Positions 11,164 through 19,399 of a stretch of 64,000 nt of DNA are shown here, one piece after another. The notes beneath the pieces are model-generated. The model saw only the letters and a list, made by a program, of their open reading frames with translations, was not told the DNA's origin and did no database searches. Made by a program: the position numbers and the translations under genes. Source of the stretch: Planctomycetota bacterium (GTDB lineage: Bacteria > Planctomycetota > Planctomycetia > Pirellulales > UBA1268); assembly GCA_018970785.1 (NCBI GenBank), contig JAGWVR010000007.1, forward strand, positions 1-64,000, read 5' to 3'. Every line of letters starts with the position of its first letter. Positions within the stretch are counted from its first letter, which is position 1.

Positions 11164-12678
11164 ATGGTGGCAACGAGCACTCCCGATACCGATGCTTCCC
11201 GCCGCGCGGCACGGCGATCGCGGTCGCTGACCGTGTTCGCGGCCGCCCTCGTCGCCGGCGCGGCGGTGGCCCTCGGCGTGAACCGGCTCCTCGAACTGCA
11301 TCTCGAGCGCCAGCGGCCGCAGGTGGAACGCGAGGCGATCTTCGTCGCCCTCCGCTCCCTCCCCGGCGGTTCGGCGGTGACGGTGTGGGACGTGGCGCTC
11401 AAGCCCTGGCCCCGGGCGATGATACCGACGACCGCGATCCGGTCGATCGAGTCGTACGACGGCCTCACCGCCCGCCAGCCGCTCCGCGAGGGACTCCCCC
11501 TCCTCGCCTCGCAGCTGTCGTTCGACCCCGAAGCAGCCAAGCGGACACCCGCTGCCACCACGACCGTCACCGGCAACCACGGGTCCGGCGGGGGTGATCT
11601 CTGGCTCCCCGGAGAAACCCCGGCCGGTGCCGAGCCGGTGGCCCGCGTACCGCAGGCGCCGGCGCCGGTCGCTCCGGCCGCCACGATCCCCGAGCCGACA
11701 CTTCCCGAGCCCGTGCCGGTGATCGCGCGCCAGGTGCCATCCCGTGAGGAGCCTGCGGCCGTGCCCGCGCGTCCCGGCGCGGAAGCCCGGCAACCGACGG
11801 CGGTCATTTCAACCGATTCGGATTTCGCGCCGGTCGCGGTCTCGGCCGACGTCGATCCACCGGTAGCTGCCGAGGTGCCCACCGCAGGCCCGGCGGCACC
11901 GGCCATATCGGTCGCCACCGTGCCGACCACGGCCGACGGTGGTGAAGAGCGCGCGGCGCGGCCGACCTCCTCCGCGCCGCTCACACCGCTGCTTCCGGCC
12001 AACTGGTCTCCGAGCCCGGCACGCACGATCGTCGTCCCGCATCGACGGGCCCTCCGCGGTGGGGGCGACACGGCCGCCGCCGTCGCCGCTGCCGTGGGCG
12101 CCGCGGACCGCGCGCGAATCGTGACCGACCTCGCTTCCCCGACGGCCGGTACGACCGCAGAGAATCGGGTGGTCGACACGCCCGTGGTAGCCGAGCCCGC
12201 CGTCGTCGATCCACCCGTGACGTCCATCGCCGAGCCCATCACCCATCCAGTCCTCGATCCCGTCGTCGACGATCCGGCCTCTGCTCCGGCCGCCGTGGTG
12301 ACGCGAGAATCCCCAGCGGCACCCCTGAAGCGCGTCGTCGCGCGCCTCAAGCCAGCGGCTCCGCTGTCACCCGCCCCGGTGACGGCTTCGGACGCGACGC
12401 CACCGACCAAGAAGGTCGTCGTCGGCCAACTGAAGCCCTCGGATCCCCCGGCAACGACGGCTGACGCGACGCCACCGACCAGGAAGGTCGTCGTCGCCCA
12501 GTTGAAGCCTTCAACGCCCCGGCCGACGGCAGCCGGGACGGCGCCCGAGGAAGCCGCCGCACTCCCGCGGCCTCTGCCCCCGACGACGACGCGGTCGCGT
12601 TCACCGTCCGCCGCTCGCCCGAAGCCGGCGGCGAGCCACGGATTCCGGCTGCCGTCGATCTTCGATTGGGGGCGGTGA
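11164..12678 (+). CDS. SAF-domain membrane-anchored protein (CpaB/FlgA-like N-terminus)
   Basis: The protein has 504 residues. A cytoplasmic Arg-rich stub and one membrane helix (about 20-38) are followed by an SAF-type domain (about 55-125) with the V-T-x-W-D-V, P-x-x-A-I and G-L-x-A-R-Q-P-L-R-E-G-x-P-L pattern used by CpaB/RcpC and FlgA. The remaining ~375 residues are low-complexity, rich in Pro/Ala/Val/Thr, and end with a 24-residue tandem repeat. CpaB proteins help assemble Flp/Tad pili or bind peptidoglycan; no other tad gene is near, so the role is uncertain. ATG at 11164 is chosen; a TTG at 11059 overlapping the previous stop is possible. Confidence 0.72.
   Translation: MVATSTPDTDASRRAARRSRSLTVFAAALVAGAAVALGVNRLLELHLERQRPQVEREAIFVALRSLPGGSAVTVWDVALKPWPRAMIPTTAIRSIESYDGLTARQPLREGLPLLASQLSFDPEAAKRTPAATTTVTGNHGSGGGDLWLPGETPAGAEPVARVPQAPAPVAPAATIPEPTLPEPVPVIARQVPSREEPAAVPARPGAEARQPTAVISTDSDFAPVAVSADVDPPVAAEVPTAGPAAPAISVATVPTTADGGEERAARPTSSAPLTPLLPANWSPSPARTIVVPHRRALRGGGDTAAAVAAAVGAADRARIVTDLASPTAGTTAENRVVDTPVVAEPAVVDPPVTSIAEPITHPVLDPVVDDPASAPAAVVTRESPAAPLKRVVARLKPAAPLSPAPVTASDATPPTKKVVVGQLKPSDPPATTADATPPTRKVVVAQLKPSTPRPTAAGTAPEEAAALPRPLPPTTTRSRSPSAARPKPAASHGFRLPSIFDWGR
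12319..12528 (+). repeat. 72-bp (24-residue) tandem repeat in SAF-domain gene
   Basis: Two near-identical units begin at 12391 and 12463 (ATPPT-K/R-KVVV-G/A-QLKPS). A third, degenerate unit lies before them (PLKRVVARLKP). The 72-bp period keeps the reading frame. It encodes an extended Pro/Thr-rich region with basic patches, which could bind wall polymers. Confidence 0.8.
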
Positions 12679-12725
12679 CCACGGAGCCGTCGCCCGCCGC
12701 GCCGGCCCGCGACCGCCAGGAAGCG

Positions 12726-13379
12726 TCATTCCGCCGCGTCCGGTAGCGCGAACGGATCGAGCGTCCGATGTTCCCCCCCGGTGCGCTCGCAGAGCGTCGC
12801 GAGGCGGGGCGACGGCGGGGCACCGTCGGCGGCGAAGCGGATGACGAACAGCCGGGCGCCTCCCGCGAGCCGCTCGAGTCGGCCGAGATCGGCGGCAGCG
12901 AGGTCGTCGCCGTCCTCCCCGTCGGTGAGCAGGAAAACGACGTCGGGGCGGAGGCGGAACGCGGCAGCCAACGGTTCGGCGTGGCGTGTCCCCCCGTCGG
13001 CGCGGACCGCCCCGATGAAGCGCCGGGCCTCGGCACGGTTCGCGTCGGTGGCGAATACCGCCCGCCCCTCGCGCCCCGCGGGGGCGAACAGGTGGAGCCG
13101 ATGGTTGTAAAAAATGACGTGGAACTGCTCCCCGTCGCCAAGCCGCGCGAGACTCGAGAGCAGCTCCCCTTTGGCAGCCGCGAGCGGCCGGCCCGCCATG
13201 CTCGCCGACCGGTCGAAGACGTACACGAAGCGCCGGCCGCGCGCCGCCAGCCCGAACAGCGACGTCTCCGCCATCCCGGGGGAGTCCGGTGGCGCGGAAG
13301 TGCCGGCACCCCCGAGCGCCGTGACCGTCACGGCCGCCGCGAGCCACCCGCGCCTCGACCGACGCTGCGGGGGGCTCAT
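12726..13379 (-). CDS. Secreted von Willebrand factor A domain protein
   Basis: The protein has 217 residues. A twin-arginine-like or Sec signal (about 1-28) is followed by a single VWA domain. The MIDAS motif D-R-S-A-S-M lies near residue 55, a Thr in G-G-T-R-H near 130, and an Asp in L-L-T-D-G-E-D near 155; these coordinate a metal ion for ligand binding. VWA domains mediate protein-protein contacts. The ATG overlaps the stop of the upstream quinone oxidoreductase gene (ATGA at 13376-13379), so its translation is probably coupled to an unrelated cytosolic enzyme. It is the third gene of a minus-strand operon that starts at 14904. Confidence 0.85.
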   Translation of the reverse strand: MSPPQRRSRRGWLAAAVTVTALGGAGTSAPPDSPGMAETSLFGLAARGRRFVYVFDRSASMAGRPLAAAKGELLSSLARLGDGEQFHVIFYNHRLHLFAPAGREGRAVFATDANRAEARRFIGAVRADGGTRHAEPLAAAFRLRPDVVFLLTDGEDGDDLAAADLGRLERLAGGARLFVIRFAADGAPPSPRLATLCERTGGEHRTLDPFALPDAAE

Positions 13380-14368
13380 GGTTCGATCACGATCTTTCCG
13401 GTGAGCACCCCCTGGCGCCCGATCGTCGCCGCTTCCTGCAGCGCGTGGGCCTCGGCGGTCGCCTCGAGGGGGAGGACACGGTCGATCGGCGCACGGAGCC
13501 GGCCGGCGGCGAGCCACCGCGCGATGTCGAGGCCGGCCGCGTACTGCACGGTGCTCGCGGCATTGAACATCGCGAAGCCCACCGCGCGGCAGCCCTTGAC
13601 GTAAAACGGGCCCAACGGAAACAGCGGGCGTGCCTCGCGCCCCGCCATCAACACCAGCCTCCCCCCGGGGGCGAGCAGATCGACGGCTCGCGCCAGGTCG
13701 GGCTCACGCTGTGTTTCCCACCAGACATCGACGCCACCAGGGGCCGCGGCCCGGATCCGCGCGTCGGCGTCGGCAGCTCGGTAGTCGACCACCTCGTCGG
13801 CACCGAGGCCGCGCACCAGGTCACGTTTGGCCGACGCGCCGGCCGTGCCGATCACCCGCGCTCCGAGGATCTTCGCCATCTGGACCACCGTCGAACCGAC
13901 GCCCCCCGACGCGCCGTTGACCAGCAGCGTCTCGCCGGCGCGCAGCGCCGCATGGGTGACCAGGCCGAGGTGCGCGGTGATCCCGACGAGGGCCACGGCC
14001 GCGGCCTCCCGGTCGGGGACACCGTCGGGGGTGGGAACGAGCCAGCGTGCGTCGACCGCCGCCCATTCCGAGAAGGTACCCTGCCGCCCGAGCAGCCCCT
14101 GGTTGGAGCCCCAGACCCGCGTCCCCGGCCGCAGTCCGGCGACGTCGTCGGCCACCGCCACCACCTCGCCGGCCAGATCACAGCCGACGACGAACGGCGA
14201 CGGCAGCGGCATCGCCACCGCGCCGCTGCGGACGTAGGTATCGATCGGGTTGACCGCGCAGGCGCGCACGCGCACCAGCGCCTGCCCCGGCCCGATGACC
14301 GGCTCGGGCAGCGCCCCGCAGCGGATCACCTCCGGTGGACCGGTGCGGTCGATGAACGCGGCTCTCAC
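13376..14368 (-). CDS. NAD(P)H:quinone oxidoreductase, MDR family
   Basis: The protein has 330 residues. It has a GroES-like N-terminal domain without the zinc-ligand cysteines, and a Rossmann domain with N-G-A-S-G-G-V-G-S near residue 150. These are hallmarks of zinc-independent quinone oxidoreductases (QOR/zeta-crystallin type). They reduce quinones or reactive enones with NADPH. The GTG at 14368 overlaps the stop of the upstream zinc-ribbon gene (GTGA), and a segment before it does not resemble the family, so this start is well supported. The gene is the middle one of a three-gene overlapping operon. Confidence 0.88.
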   Translation of the reverse strand: MRAAFIDRTGPPEVIRCGALPEPVIGPGQALVRVRACAVNPIDTYVRSGAVAMPLPSPFVVGCDLAGEVVAVADDVAGLRPGTRVWGSNQGLLGRQGTFSEWAAVDARWLVPTPDGVPDREAAAVALVGITAHLGLVTHAALRAGETLLVNGASGGVGSTVVQMAKILGARVIGTAGASAKRDLVRGLGADEVVDYRAADADARIRAAAPGGVDVWWETQREPDLARAVDLLAPGGRLVLMAGREARPLFPLGPFYVKGCRAVGFAMFNAASTVQYAAGLDIARWLAAGRLRAPIDRVLPLEATAEAHALQEAATIGRQGVLTGKIVIEP

Positions 14369-14904
14369 CGTGCGGCCCCCGCCCTGCCTTCCGCCGCCCG
14401 ACGGAGGACCACCGCCAACAGCCCCGTCAGCGCCAAGGCGAGCGCCGCCGCGGCGGCATACGTGAAGCGGCGGCGCCATGTCGCGTTGACCGCCTCGGCA
14501 TTGCGGTAGGCCAGCTCCTCAGGGGTCAGCGGCGGCGCGATCGGTCGATGGCGCAGTTCAGTCGCCCAGTTGCCGTAGGCGTTGACGTACGACGTGGCCT
14601 GCATCTGCCGCTCGATGTCGTGGACGTCGGCGGTGGGAGGAGGTGTCTGCGTGCGGAACACCAGCGACAGCAGGCCGCTCGTGGCCGCGAGCAGCAGCCC
14701 CACGAGGATTGCCGTATGGCCGGCCGACCAGCGCGAGGAGCGCTTCGTCACGACCGGCACCGCCTCACGCAGCTTGCCGAGATCGCGCAGCTTCGGGACC
14801 GGGACGGTCCGTCCGCAGCCAGGGCAGGACGATTCGCCGCCGGCATCGGCGGGGGTCACGGCGAGCTCGCGGCCACAACCGCACGGCAAGAGATAAGTCT
14901 TCAT
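14365..14904 (-). CDS. Zinc-ribbon membrane protein of unknown function
   Basis: The protein has 179 residues. The N-terminus carries a C-G-C...C-P-G-C zinc ribbon (residues 8-31) of the type seen on many planctomycete membrane proteins. Two membrane helices (about 65-85 and 150-170) flank a ~60-residue polar, probably periplasmic segment. ATG at 14904 starts exactly at the zinc ribbon. The stop overlaps the quinone oxidoreductase start by four bases. No enzymatic motif is visible; a metal- or nucleic-acid-binding anchor is all the sequence supports. Confidence 0.75.
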   Translation of the reverse strand: MKTYLLPCGCGRELAVTPADAGGESSCPGCGRTVPVPKLRDLGKLREAVPVVTKRSSRWSAGHTAILVGLLLAATSGLLSLVFRTQTPPPTADVHDIERQMQATSYVNAYGNWATELRHRPIAPPLTPEELAYRNAEAVNATWRRRFTYAAAAALALALTGLLAVVLRRAAEGRAGAAR

Positions 14905-15054
14905 CCAAGTGGTTCCGGGCTCGGAAGCAATCGGGAGATCCCGGCACGACGCAGCGCCGGGCCACCGGGCATGGTCGGTTCGAGGCCGCTGAACGATCCG
15001 TTGCCCGGAAGCCGTCCCACGCGACCGCCACATCGGTCGCCAACGGGGCACGAC

Positions 15055-15077
15055 AACCGCGGCGAGCGGTTTTTTTT
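15055..15077 (+). terminator. Orphan intrinsic terminator on plus strand
   Basis: AACCGC, a 5-nt loop and GCGGTT run directly into eight T residues (15070-15077). The orientation is plus. The nearest upstream plus-strand gene ends more than 3 kb away, and all genes between are on the minus strand. A short transcript antisense to the 5' end of the zinc-ribbon operon would explain it. Confidence 0.45.
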
Positions 15078-15129
15078 ACCACCGGCGGCCTCGGGACGAC
15101 GAAAATCCGCGCTCCGCCGGGAAAAAAAG

Positions 15130-15159
15130 TTGGCTTTCCGGTGGTGGCAGCGACATAAT
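15130..15159 (+). promoter_or_regulatory. Candidate sigma70 promoter for rpoD
   Basis: TTGGCT and CATAAT are 18 bases apart. A start near 15166 would give a leader of about 600 bases before the rpoD start codon. The 14905-15762 interval has no convincing gene. Besides this promoter and the upstream terminator it holds a tandem TGATCGAT pair near 15668-15683. Confidence 0.4.
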
Positions 15160-15762
15160 GTCGAGTCCGCCGCACATCCGCCCCAGAGCGACGAAGCATC
15201 ATGCTGGCCGGGGCGCGCACGCGTGCGAAAGCGGTTCGCGGTTGCGATCCTCGTCGGGGGCGATGGTCACCAAGCCAGGCCTTCCGACCATGGCTGGAGA
15301 CGACCTGCGGATTCGACGATGGCGCGGCTGCGGCAGTGGCTGTCGCGCCCATCGCACGGATCGGCTCGGTCCTTCCCGCATGGGCTACCGTCCGGACTCC
15401 ATCGTTTCCCGTTCGCTTCACCAGGGGGGGTCAGACCGCCGTGGTGAACGTGGCTTGGTGGACTGGGCAAGCCGAGCCGATCATCCGCTCCCGGCACGGT
15501 GCCGGCGGATGGGTCGGATCGCGACTGGAATCGCGGGCGCCTTGAATCACACTGTCCGCCATCCGAATCATGGTGCGACGTCCACAGCCGGGGCGGAGAC
15601 GAGCGACCGCGATCGAGCATGAGGAGTGATCGAGGCAAGCGGCGATGCCTTCACGGGCGCGTCGTGGTGATCGATTGATCGATTGGCAATGACCGGCCAC
15701 GCCCGGGGGCACTCCGCGTCCCCGATGCTGGCCGCACCTGTGGAACCCCAGGAGCCCTCATC

Positions 15763-17361
15763 TTGTACGACTCGCTGCTGGACGAACTCGAGGACGACGT
15801 CGTCTCCAATCCGCAGGAGGTCGAGGACCTCACCGTGAAGGTCGTCGATGCCGAGGAGGCCGACGCCGACCTGCTCGCCGACGACGAGACCCCGGTCCTC
15901 ACCGACGGGGAGTTGGAGGCCGAGACGGAAAACGACGCCGACACCGACACCGTCGGCGACGGCGAGGAATTGCTCGTCGAGCAGGGGGAGAACTGGTCGG
16001 ACGATCCGGTCCGCATGTACCTCACGCAGATGGGCGAGATTCCGCTGCTCACCCGGGCCCAGGAAATCCACCTCGCGCGGCAGATCGAGACGACCCGGGC
16101 GGCGTTCCGCGCCAAGCTGCTGGAATGCGAGTATGTCTGCCGGCACGCCTACAAGGTGCTGTCGCGCGTCCACCGTGGCGAGCTGCCGTTCGACCGGACC
16201 GTCCAGGTCAGCGTCACCGACCGGCTGGAGAAGGATCAGATCCTCGGACGCCTGCCCCACAACCTGCGCACGCTCGAGGTGCTTCTCCGCCAGAACAAGG
16301 CCGACTACCGCATCGCCCTGTCGAAGAAGCGGCGGATGGCGGAACGGCGCGAGGCCTGGGCACGGCTGGGGCGGCGCCGGCGGCGCTGCGTGCGCCTCGT
16401 CGAGGAACTTGGCCTGCGGACGCAGCGGATCGAGGCGATGATCCCGGCGCTCGAGGACTTCGTCCGTCAGCTGCGCGACCTGCGCGGCAAGATCGAGGCC
16501 CACAAGCGGTCGAAGCAGCCGCCGACGGGCCGCGAGAAGCTCGTCGAGGAGTACCGTGCGATCCTCAAGGCCTGCCAGGAAACCCCGGCGAGCCTCAAGC
16601 GGCGCGTCGACGAGATCCGCGTCATCTACACGCGGTACCAGAAGGCGAAGCGCGGCCTGTCGGAGGGCAACCTCCGGCTCGTGGTGTCGATCGCGAAGAA
16701 ATACCGCAACCGCGGCCTGTCGTTCCTCGACCTCATCCAGGAGGGGAATGCCGGGCTGATGCGGGCGGTCGACAAGTTCGAGTACCGCCGCGGCTTCAAG
16801 TTCTGCACCTACGCGACGTGGTGGATCCGCCAGGCGATCACGCGGGCCGTCGCCGACCAGAGCCGGACGATCCGCATCCCTGTGCACATGGTCGAGACGA
16901 TGTCGCGGGTCCGCAACGTCGCCCGGCAGCTGCTCCAGGAGTACGGCCGTGAGCCGACGATCGAGGAGATCGCGGCCCGCGCCGGGACGCCGGTGGAGGA
17001 GACCCGGCGGGTGACGGCGATGAGCCGCTACCCGATCAGCCTCGATCGACCCGTCGGCAACAGCGAGGACAGTCATTTCGGCGATCTGCTCCCCGACAGC
17101 GGCGCCGAGAACCCGGCTGTCGGTGCCGCCCAGGAGATGCTCCGCAACCGGATCGCCAAGGTCCTCAAGAGCCTCTCCTACCGGGAGCGCGAGATCATCA
17201 AGCTCCGCTACGGCCTCGGCGACGGCTACAGCTACACGCTCGAGGAGGTGGGGCACATCTTCAAGGTGACGCGCGAACGGATCCGGCAGATCGAGGCCAA
17301 GGCGGTCCGCAAGCTGCAAGCGCCGGCCCGCAGCGAGGAACTCGCCGGGTTCCTCGACTGA
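15763..17361 (+). CDS. rpoD: Principal RNA polymerase sigma factor (RpoD/SigA)
   Basis: The protein has 532 residues. An acidic N-terminus (1-80) stands where region 1.1 lies in other sigmas. Region 1.2 (80-112) contains D-P-V-R-M-Y-L. A ~170-residue basic helical non-conserved region spans about 115-285. Region 2 covers about 288-375, with the -10-melting [10 protein letters not shown]. Region 3 covers about 380-450. Region 4 covers about 455-520, with T-L-E-E-V and [10 protein letters not shown] for -35 recognition. It directs housekeeping transcription; the near-consensus promoters elsewhere in this window fit that specificity. The start is TTG, with AGGAG eight bases upstream; no ATG fits. 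A strong terminator follows. Confidence 0.95.
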   Translation: MYDSLLDELEDDVVSNPQEVEDLTVKVVDAEEADADLLADDETPVLTDGELEAETENDADTDTVGDGEELLVEQGENWSDDPVRMYLTQMGEIPLLTRAQEIHLARQIETTRAAFRAKLLECEYVCRHAYKVLSRVHRGELPFDRTVQVSVTDRLEKDQILGRLPHNLRTLEVLLRQNKADYRIALSKKRRMAERREAWARLGRRRRRCVRLVEELGLRTQRIEAMIPALEDFVRQLRDLRGKIEAHKRSKQPPTGREKLVEEYRAILKACQETPASLKRRVDEIRVIYTRYQKAKRGLSEGNLRLVVSIAKKYRNRGLSFLDLIQEGNAGLMRAVDKFEYRRGFKFCTYATWWIRQAITRAVADQSRTIRIPVHMVETMSRVRNVARQLLQEYGREPTIEEIAARAGTPVEETRRVTAMSRYPISLDRPVGNSEDSHFGDLLPDSGAENPAVGAAQEMLRNRIAKVLKSLSYREREIIKLRYGLGDGYSYTLEEVGHIFKVTRERIRQIEAKAVRKLQAPARSEELAGFLD

Positions 17362-17423
17362 GGCCCGGCCCACGGCCACGCCGGTGGGGCGGTTGACCAC
17401 GACAGGGCGGACGAAGATCATCC

Positions 17424-17456
17424 GGCGGGCCGCGGTTTCCGCGGCCCGCCGTTTTT
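17424..17456 (+). terminator. Intrinsic terminator of rpoD
   Basis: A perfect 12-bp GC-rich stem (GGCGGGCCGCGG with its complement) and a TTT loop are followed by GTTTTT. It lies 63 bases after the rpoD stop. Confidence 0.92.
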
Positions 17457-17485
17457 CATCCCGCGTTGCCGTGAGGACCCCCACC

Positions 17486-18028
17486 ATGCGCCGCCTGTTC
17501 ACCGCTCTTCTTCTCGCCTCGCCGCTCGTGCTCCCCGTCGCCCGGGCGGCGGATCCGGTCCCCTTCCCGTCGACGACGATCGACCTCGGCACCGTCGTCA
17601 CCGACATCGAGAAGTCGGTCCGCTTCTACACCGAGGGGATCGGGTTCAGTGAACTGCCCGGTTTCGACGTTTCGGCCGACATCGCCGCCGCGGCCGGCCT
17701 CACCGACAACAAGCCGCTGTCGATCCGGGTGCTCGTGCTCGGCAAGGGGCCGCAGGCGACGAAGCTCAAGCTCATGCAGGTCGCCGGGACACAGCCCGCC
17801 CGCAGCCCCAACGAGTTCATCCACAGCCACACCGGCTTCCGGTATTTGACGATCCTCGTTCCCGACACGACGGCGGCGCTGGCGCGCCTGGAGAAACTCG
17901 GCGTCAAGCCGATCGCCCGGTCACCCGTCGCCCTGCCGGCGACGCTCGTGCCCCCGGGGGACCAATTCTTGACCGTCGTCCGTGACCCGGACGGCAATCT
18001 GGTGGAGTTGATCGGGCCGCGGAGGTGA
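17486..18028 (+). CDS. Secreted VOC-superfamily (glyoxalase/dioxygenase fold) protein
   Basis: The protein has 180 residues with a Sec signal peptide (about 1-21, ending A-R-A). The mature part is one vicinal-oxygen-chelate unit: an opening T-V-V-T-D-I-E-K-S-V-R-F-Y strand-helix, a beta-rich middle, and the closing D-P-D-G-N-L-V-E-L-I strand with the Glu that usually binds metal. VOC proteins are metal-dependent lyases, dioxygenases or isomerases; the substrate cannot be deduced. Export is unusual for the superfamily but not rare in planctomycetes. It stands between the rpoD terminator and a hairpin at 18041-18064, so it is probably monocistronic. Confidence 0.85.
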   Translation: MRRLFTALLLASPLVLPVARAADPVPFPSTTIDLGTVVTDIEKSVRFYTEGIGFSELPGFDVSADIAAAAGLTDNKPLSIRVLVLGKGPQATKLKLMQVAGTQPARSPNEFIHSHTGFRYLTILVPDTTAALARLEKLGVKPIARSPVALPATLVPPGDQFLTVVRDPDGNLVELIGPRR

Positions 18029-18040
18029 CTGCGGATCCTG

Positions 18041-18064
18041 CCGCCCGGCCGCCTGGCCGGGCGG
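18041..18064 (+). terminator. Hairpin after VOC gene
   Basis: CCGCCCGGCC, GCCT and GGCCGGGCGG form a perfect 10-bp stem 12 bases after the VOC stop. There is no T run, so it may only stabilise the mRNA end. The stretch from here to 18270 has no gene. Confidence 0.4.
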
Positions 18065-18270
18065 CGGACGAGCCCGGTGGCGTCCAGACCGTGCGATTTG
18101 CACCGCCCGCACCCCGAGGGTACTTCCGAACCCCGGGGCAGCGGCCGACCGGCCCGCTCGACGTGGGAGAGTCTGCGGTGGGAAGTCCCGCCGATTTCCC
18201 GCTGGCTCCGGGGGCCGCCAGTCGGCATATTCCCGCCCCCCGGGTCACGGCCGGGGTGCGGAGGTGGGCG

Positions 18271-19389
18271 ATGTCACGGCGTTTCATGGGCAACTCGCTG
18301 GGAATCGCGGCGATCGCCGTCCACGAACCCGACTGGAGTCTCGACAACGGCTGGTTCGGCCCGGAGATGCCGCGGAAGTTCCGGCACCACACCGGCATCG
18401 AGGCCCGGGGTATCTCGCTCGACGACGAGCTGACGATGGCGATCGCCGCCGTGCGCCGGCTCGTCCGCCAGACCGGCTGCGACCTGGCCGATTGCCGGGG
18501 CATCCTCCTGGTGTCGCCGTCACTGATCCCGCCGAGCGTCGCGCAGCGTTATCTCGGCCCTGCCGCCGCCGCCTGCGAGCGGCCGGGGCATGCCGCCCGC
18601 GCGCTGGTCCGCCGGCTCGGCCTCGACCGCTGCCGGGCGATTGGCATCAACTGGTTCTGCAGCGGCTTCGCCCGGGCCCTCGCCCTCCTTGACGACCGCT
18701 GGGCGCCCCGCGGCCTGTTCGGTGACGACGGGTTCGCCCTGGTCGTCGTCACCAACCGCATCAGCCGGATCACCGACTACGGCTGCCGGCAGACCGGCGG
18801 TCTGTTCGGCGACATGGCGACGGCGACGCTGGTCGCCCCGGTCACGTCGTCACGGTATCCGGTCCACTTCACGATCGAGCACGCCCACGCCACCAAGGTG
18901 GGTGTCGCCCGGCCTGCGTTCGACTTCCACGTCGCCGACACCGTTCCCGTGCCGACCCCGGCCGGAGGGAGCCGCATCGACCGGCACCGGCTGGTCTACT
19001 CGCTCGACGGCATGGCGATCGCCGACGCGGCGCCCCGGGCGATGGCGGCCGCGGTCGCCGACGCCTTGGCGGCCACGGGGTTGTCGGGAGGCGACGTCGA
19101 TCACGTCGTGCCCCACCAGGCCGGCGCGGGGATCGTGCGCTTCACCGGGATGCAGCTCGAGCCGCTCGGGATCCGCTGCCCGCCGCTCAACGGCATGACG
19201 GCCCGGACCGGCAACGTCAGCGCCTGCTCGATCCCCCACGCGCTGCACCATGCCTGGGACGATCTCCACGGCCTCGTCGCCTGTCCGACGACCGCCGTCG
19301 GCAGTCCGGGACGGGCTGAAATCTCGCGCGGATGCATCATCCTCCGCTCCACGGCCGATCACGACCGGCCGAACAGCGCCGCCGCCTGA
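18271..19389 (+). CDS. 3-oxoacyl-ACP synthase III (FabH-like) condensing enzyme
   Basis: The protein has 372 residues and two thiolase-fold halves. The KAS III triad is present: Cys130 in N-W-F-C-S-G-F, His282 in V-P-H-Q-A-G, and Asn315 in T-G-N-V-S-A-C-S. The enzyme would condense an acyl-CoA with malonyl-ACP or use another acyl donor. It is somewhat longer than E. coli FabH (317 residues) and lacks the usual F-x-D-T-D-T-A-C context, so a specialised ketosynthase (BioZ-, OleA- or polyketide-initiation-like) is possible. No acyl-carrier or fab gene is near. ATG at 18271 has GAGG upstream. It converges on cysC with a 10-base gap. Confidence 0.82.
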   Translation: MSRRFMGNSLGIAAIAVHEPDWSLDNGWFGPEMPRKFRHHTGIEARGISLDDELTMAIAAVRRLVRQTGCDLADCRGILLVSPSLIPPSVAQRYLGPAAAACERPGHAARALVRRLGLDRCRAIGINWFCSGFARALALLDDRWAPRGLFGDDGFALVVVTNRISRITDYGCRQTGGLFGDMATATLVAPVTSSRYPVHFTIEHAHATKVGVARPAFDFHVADTVPVPTPAGGSRIDRHRLVYSLDGMAIADAAPRAMAAAVADALAATGLSGGDVDHVVPHQAGAGIVRFTGMQLEPLGIRCPPLNGMTARTGNVSACSIPHALHHAWDDLHGLVACPTTAVGSPGRAEISRGCIILRSTADHDRPNSAAA

Positions 19390-19399
19390 CGCCGAAGGC

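Noticed and set aside
15160-15660. RNase P RNA, tmRNA or 6S RNA in the rpoD leader
   Set aside because: I looked for the conserved cores and found none; a covariance search would settle it.
15668-15683. Tandem TGATCGAT pair as an operator
   Set aside because: Only two short copies, no positional link to a promoter; kept as a remark under the rpoD leader.
15568-17607. 679-residue open frame antisense to rpoD
   Set aside because: It mirrors the sigma factor over its whole length; the sense frame carries all sigma regions, and long antisense frames are common in DNA this rich in GC.
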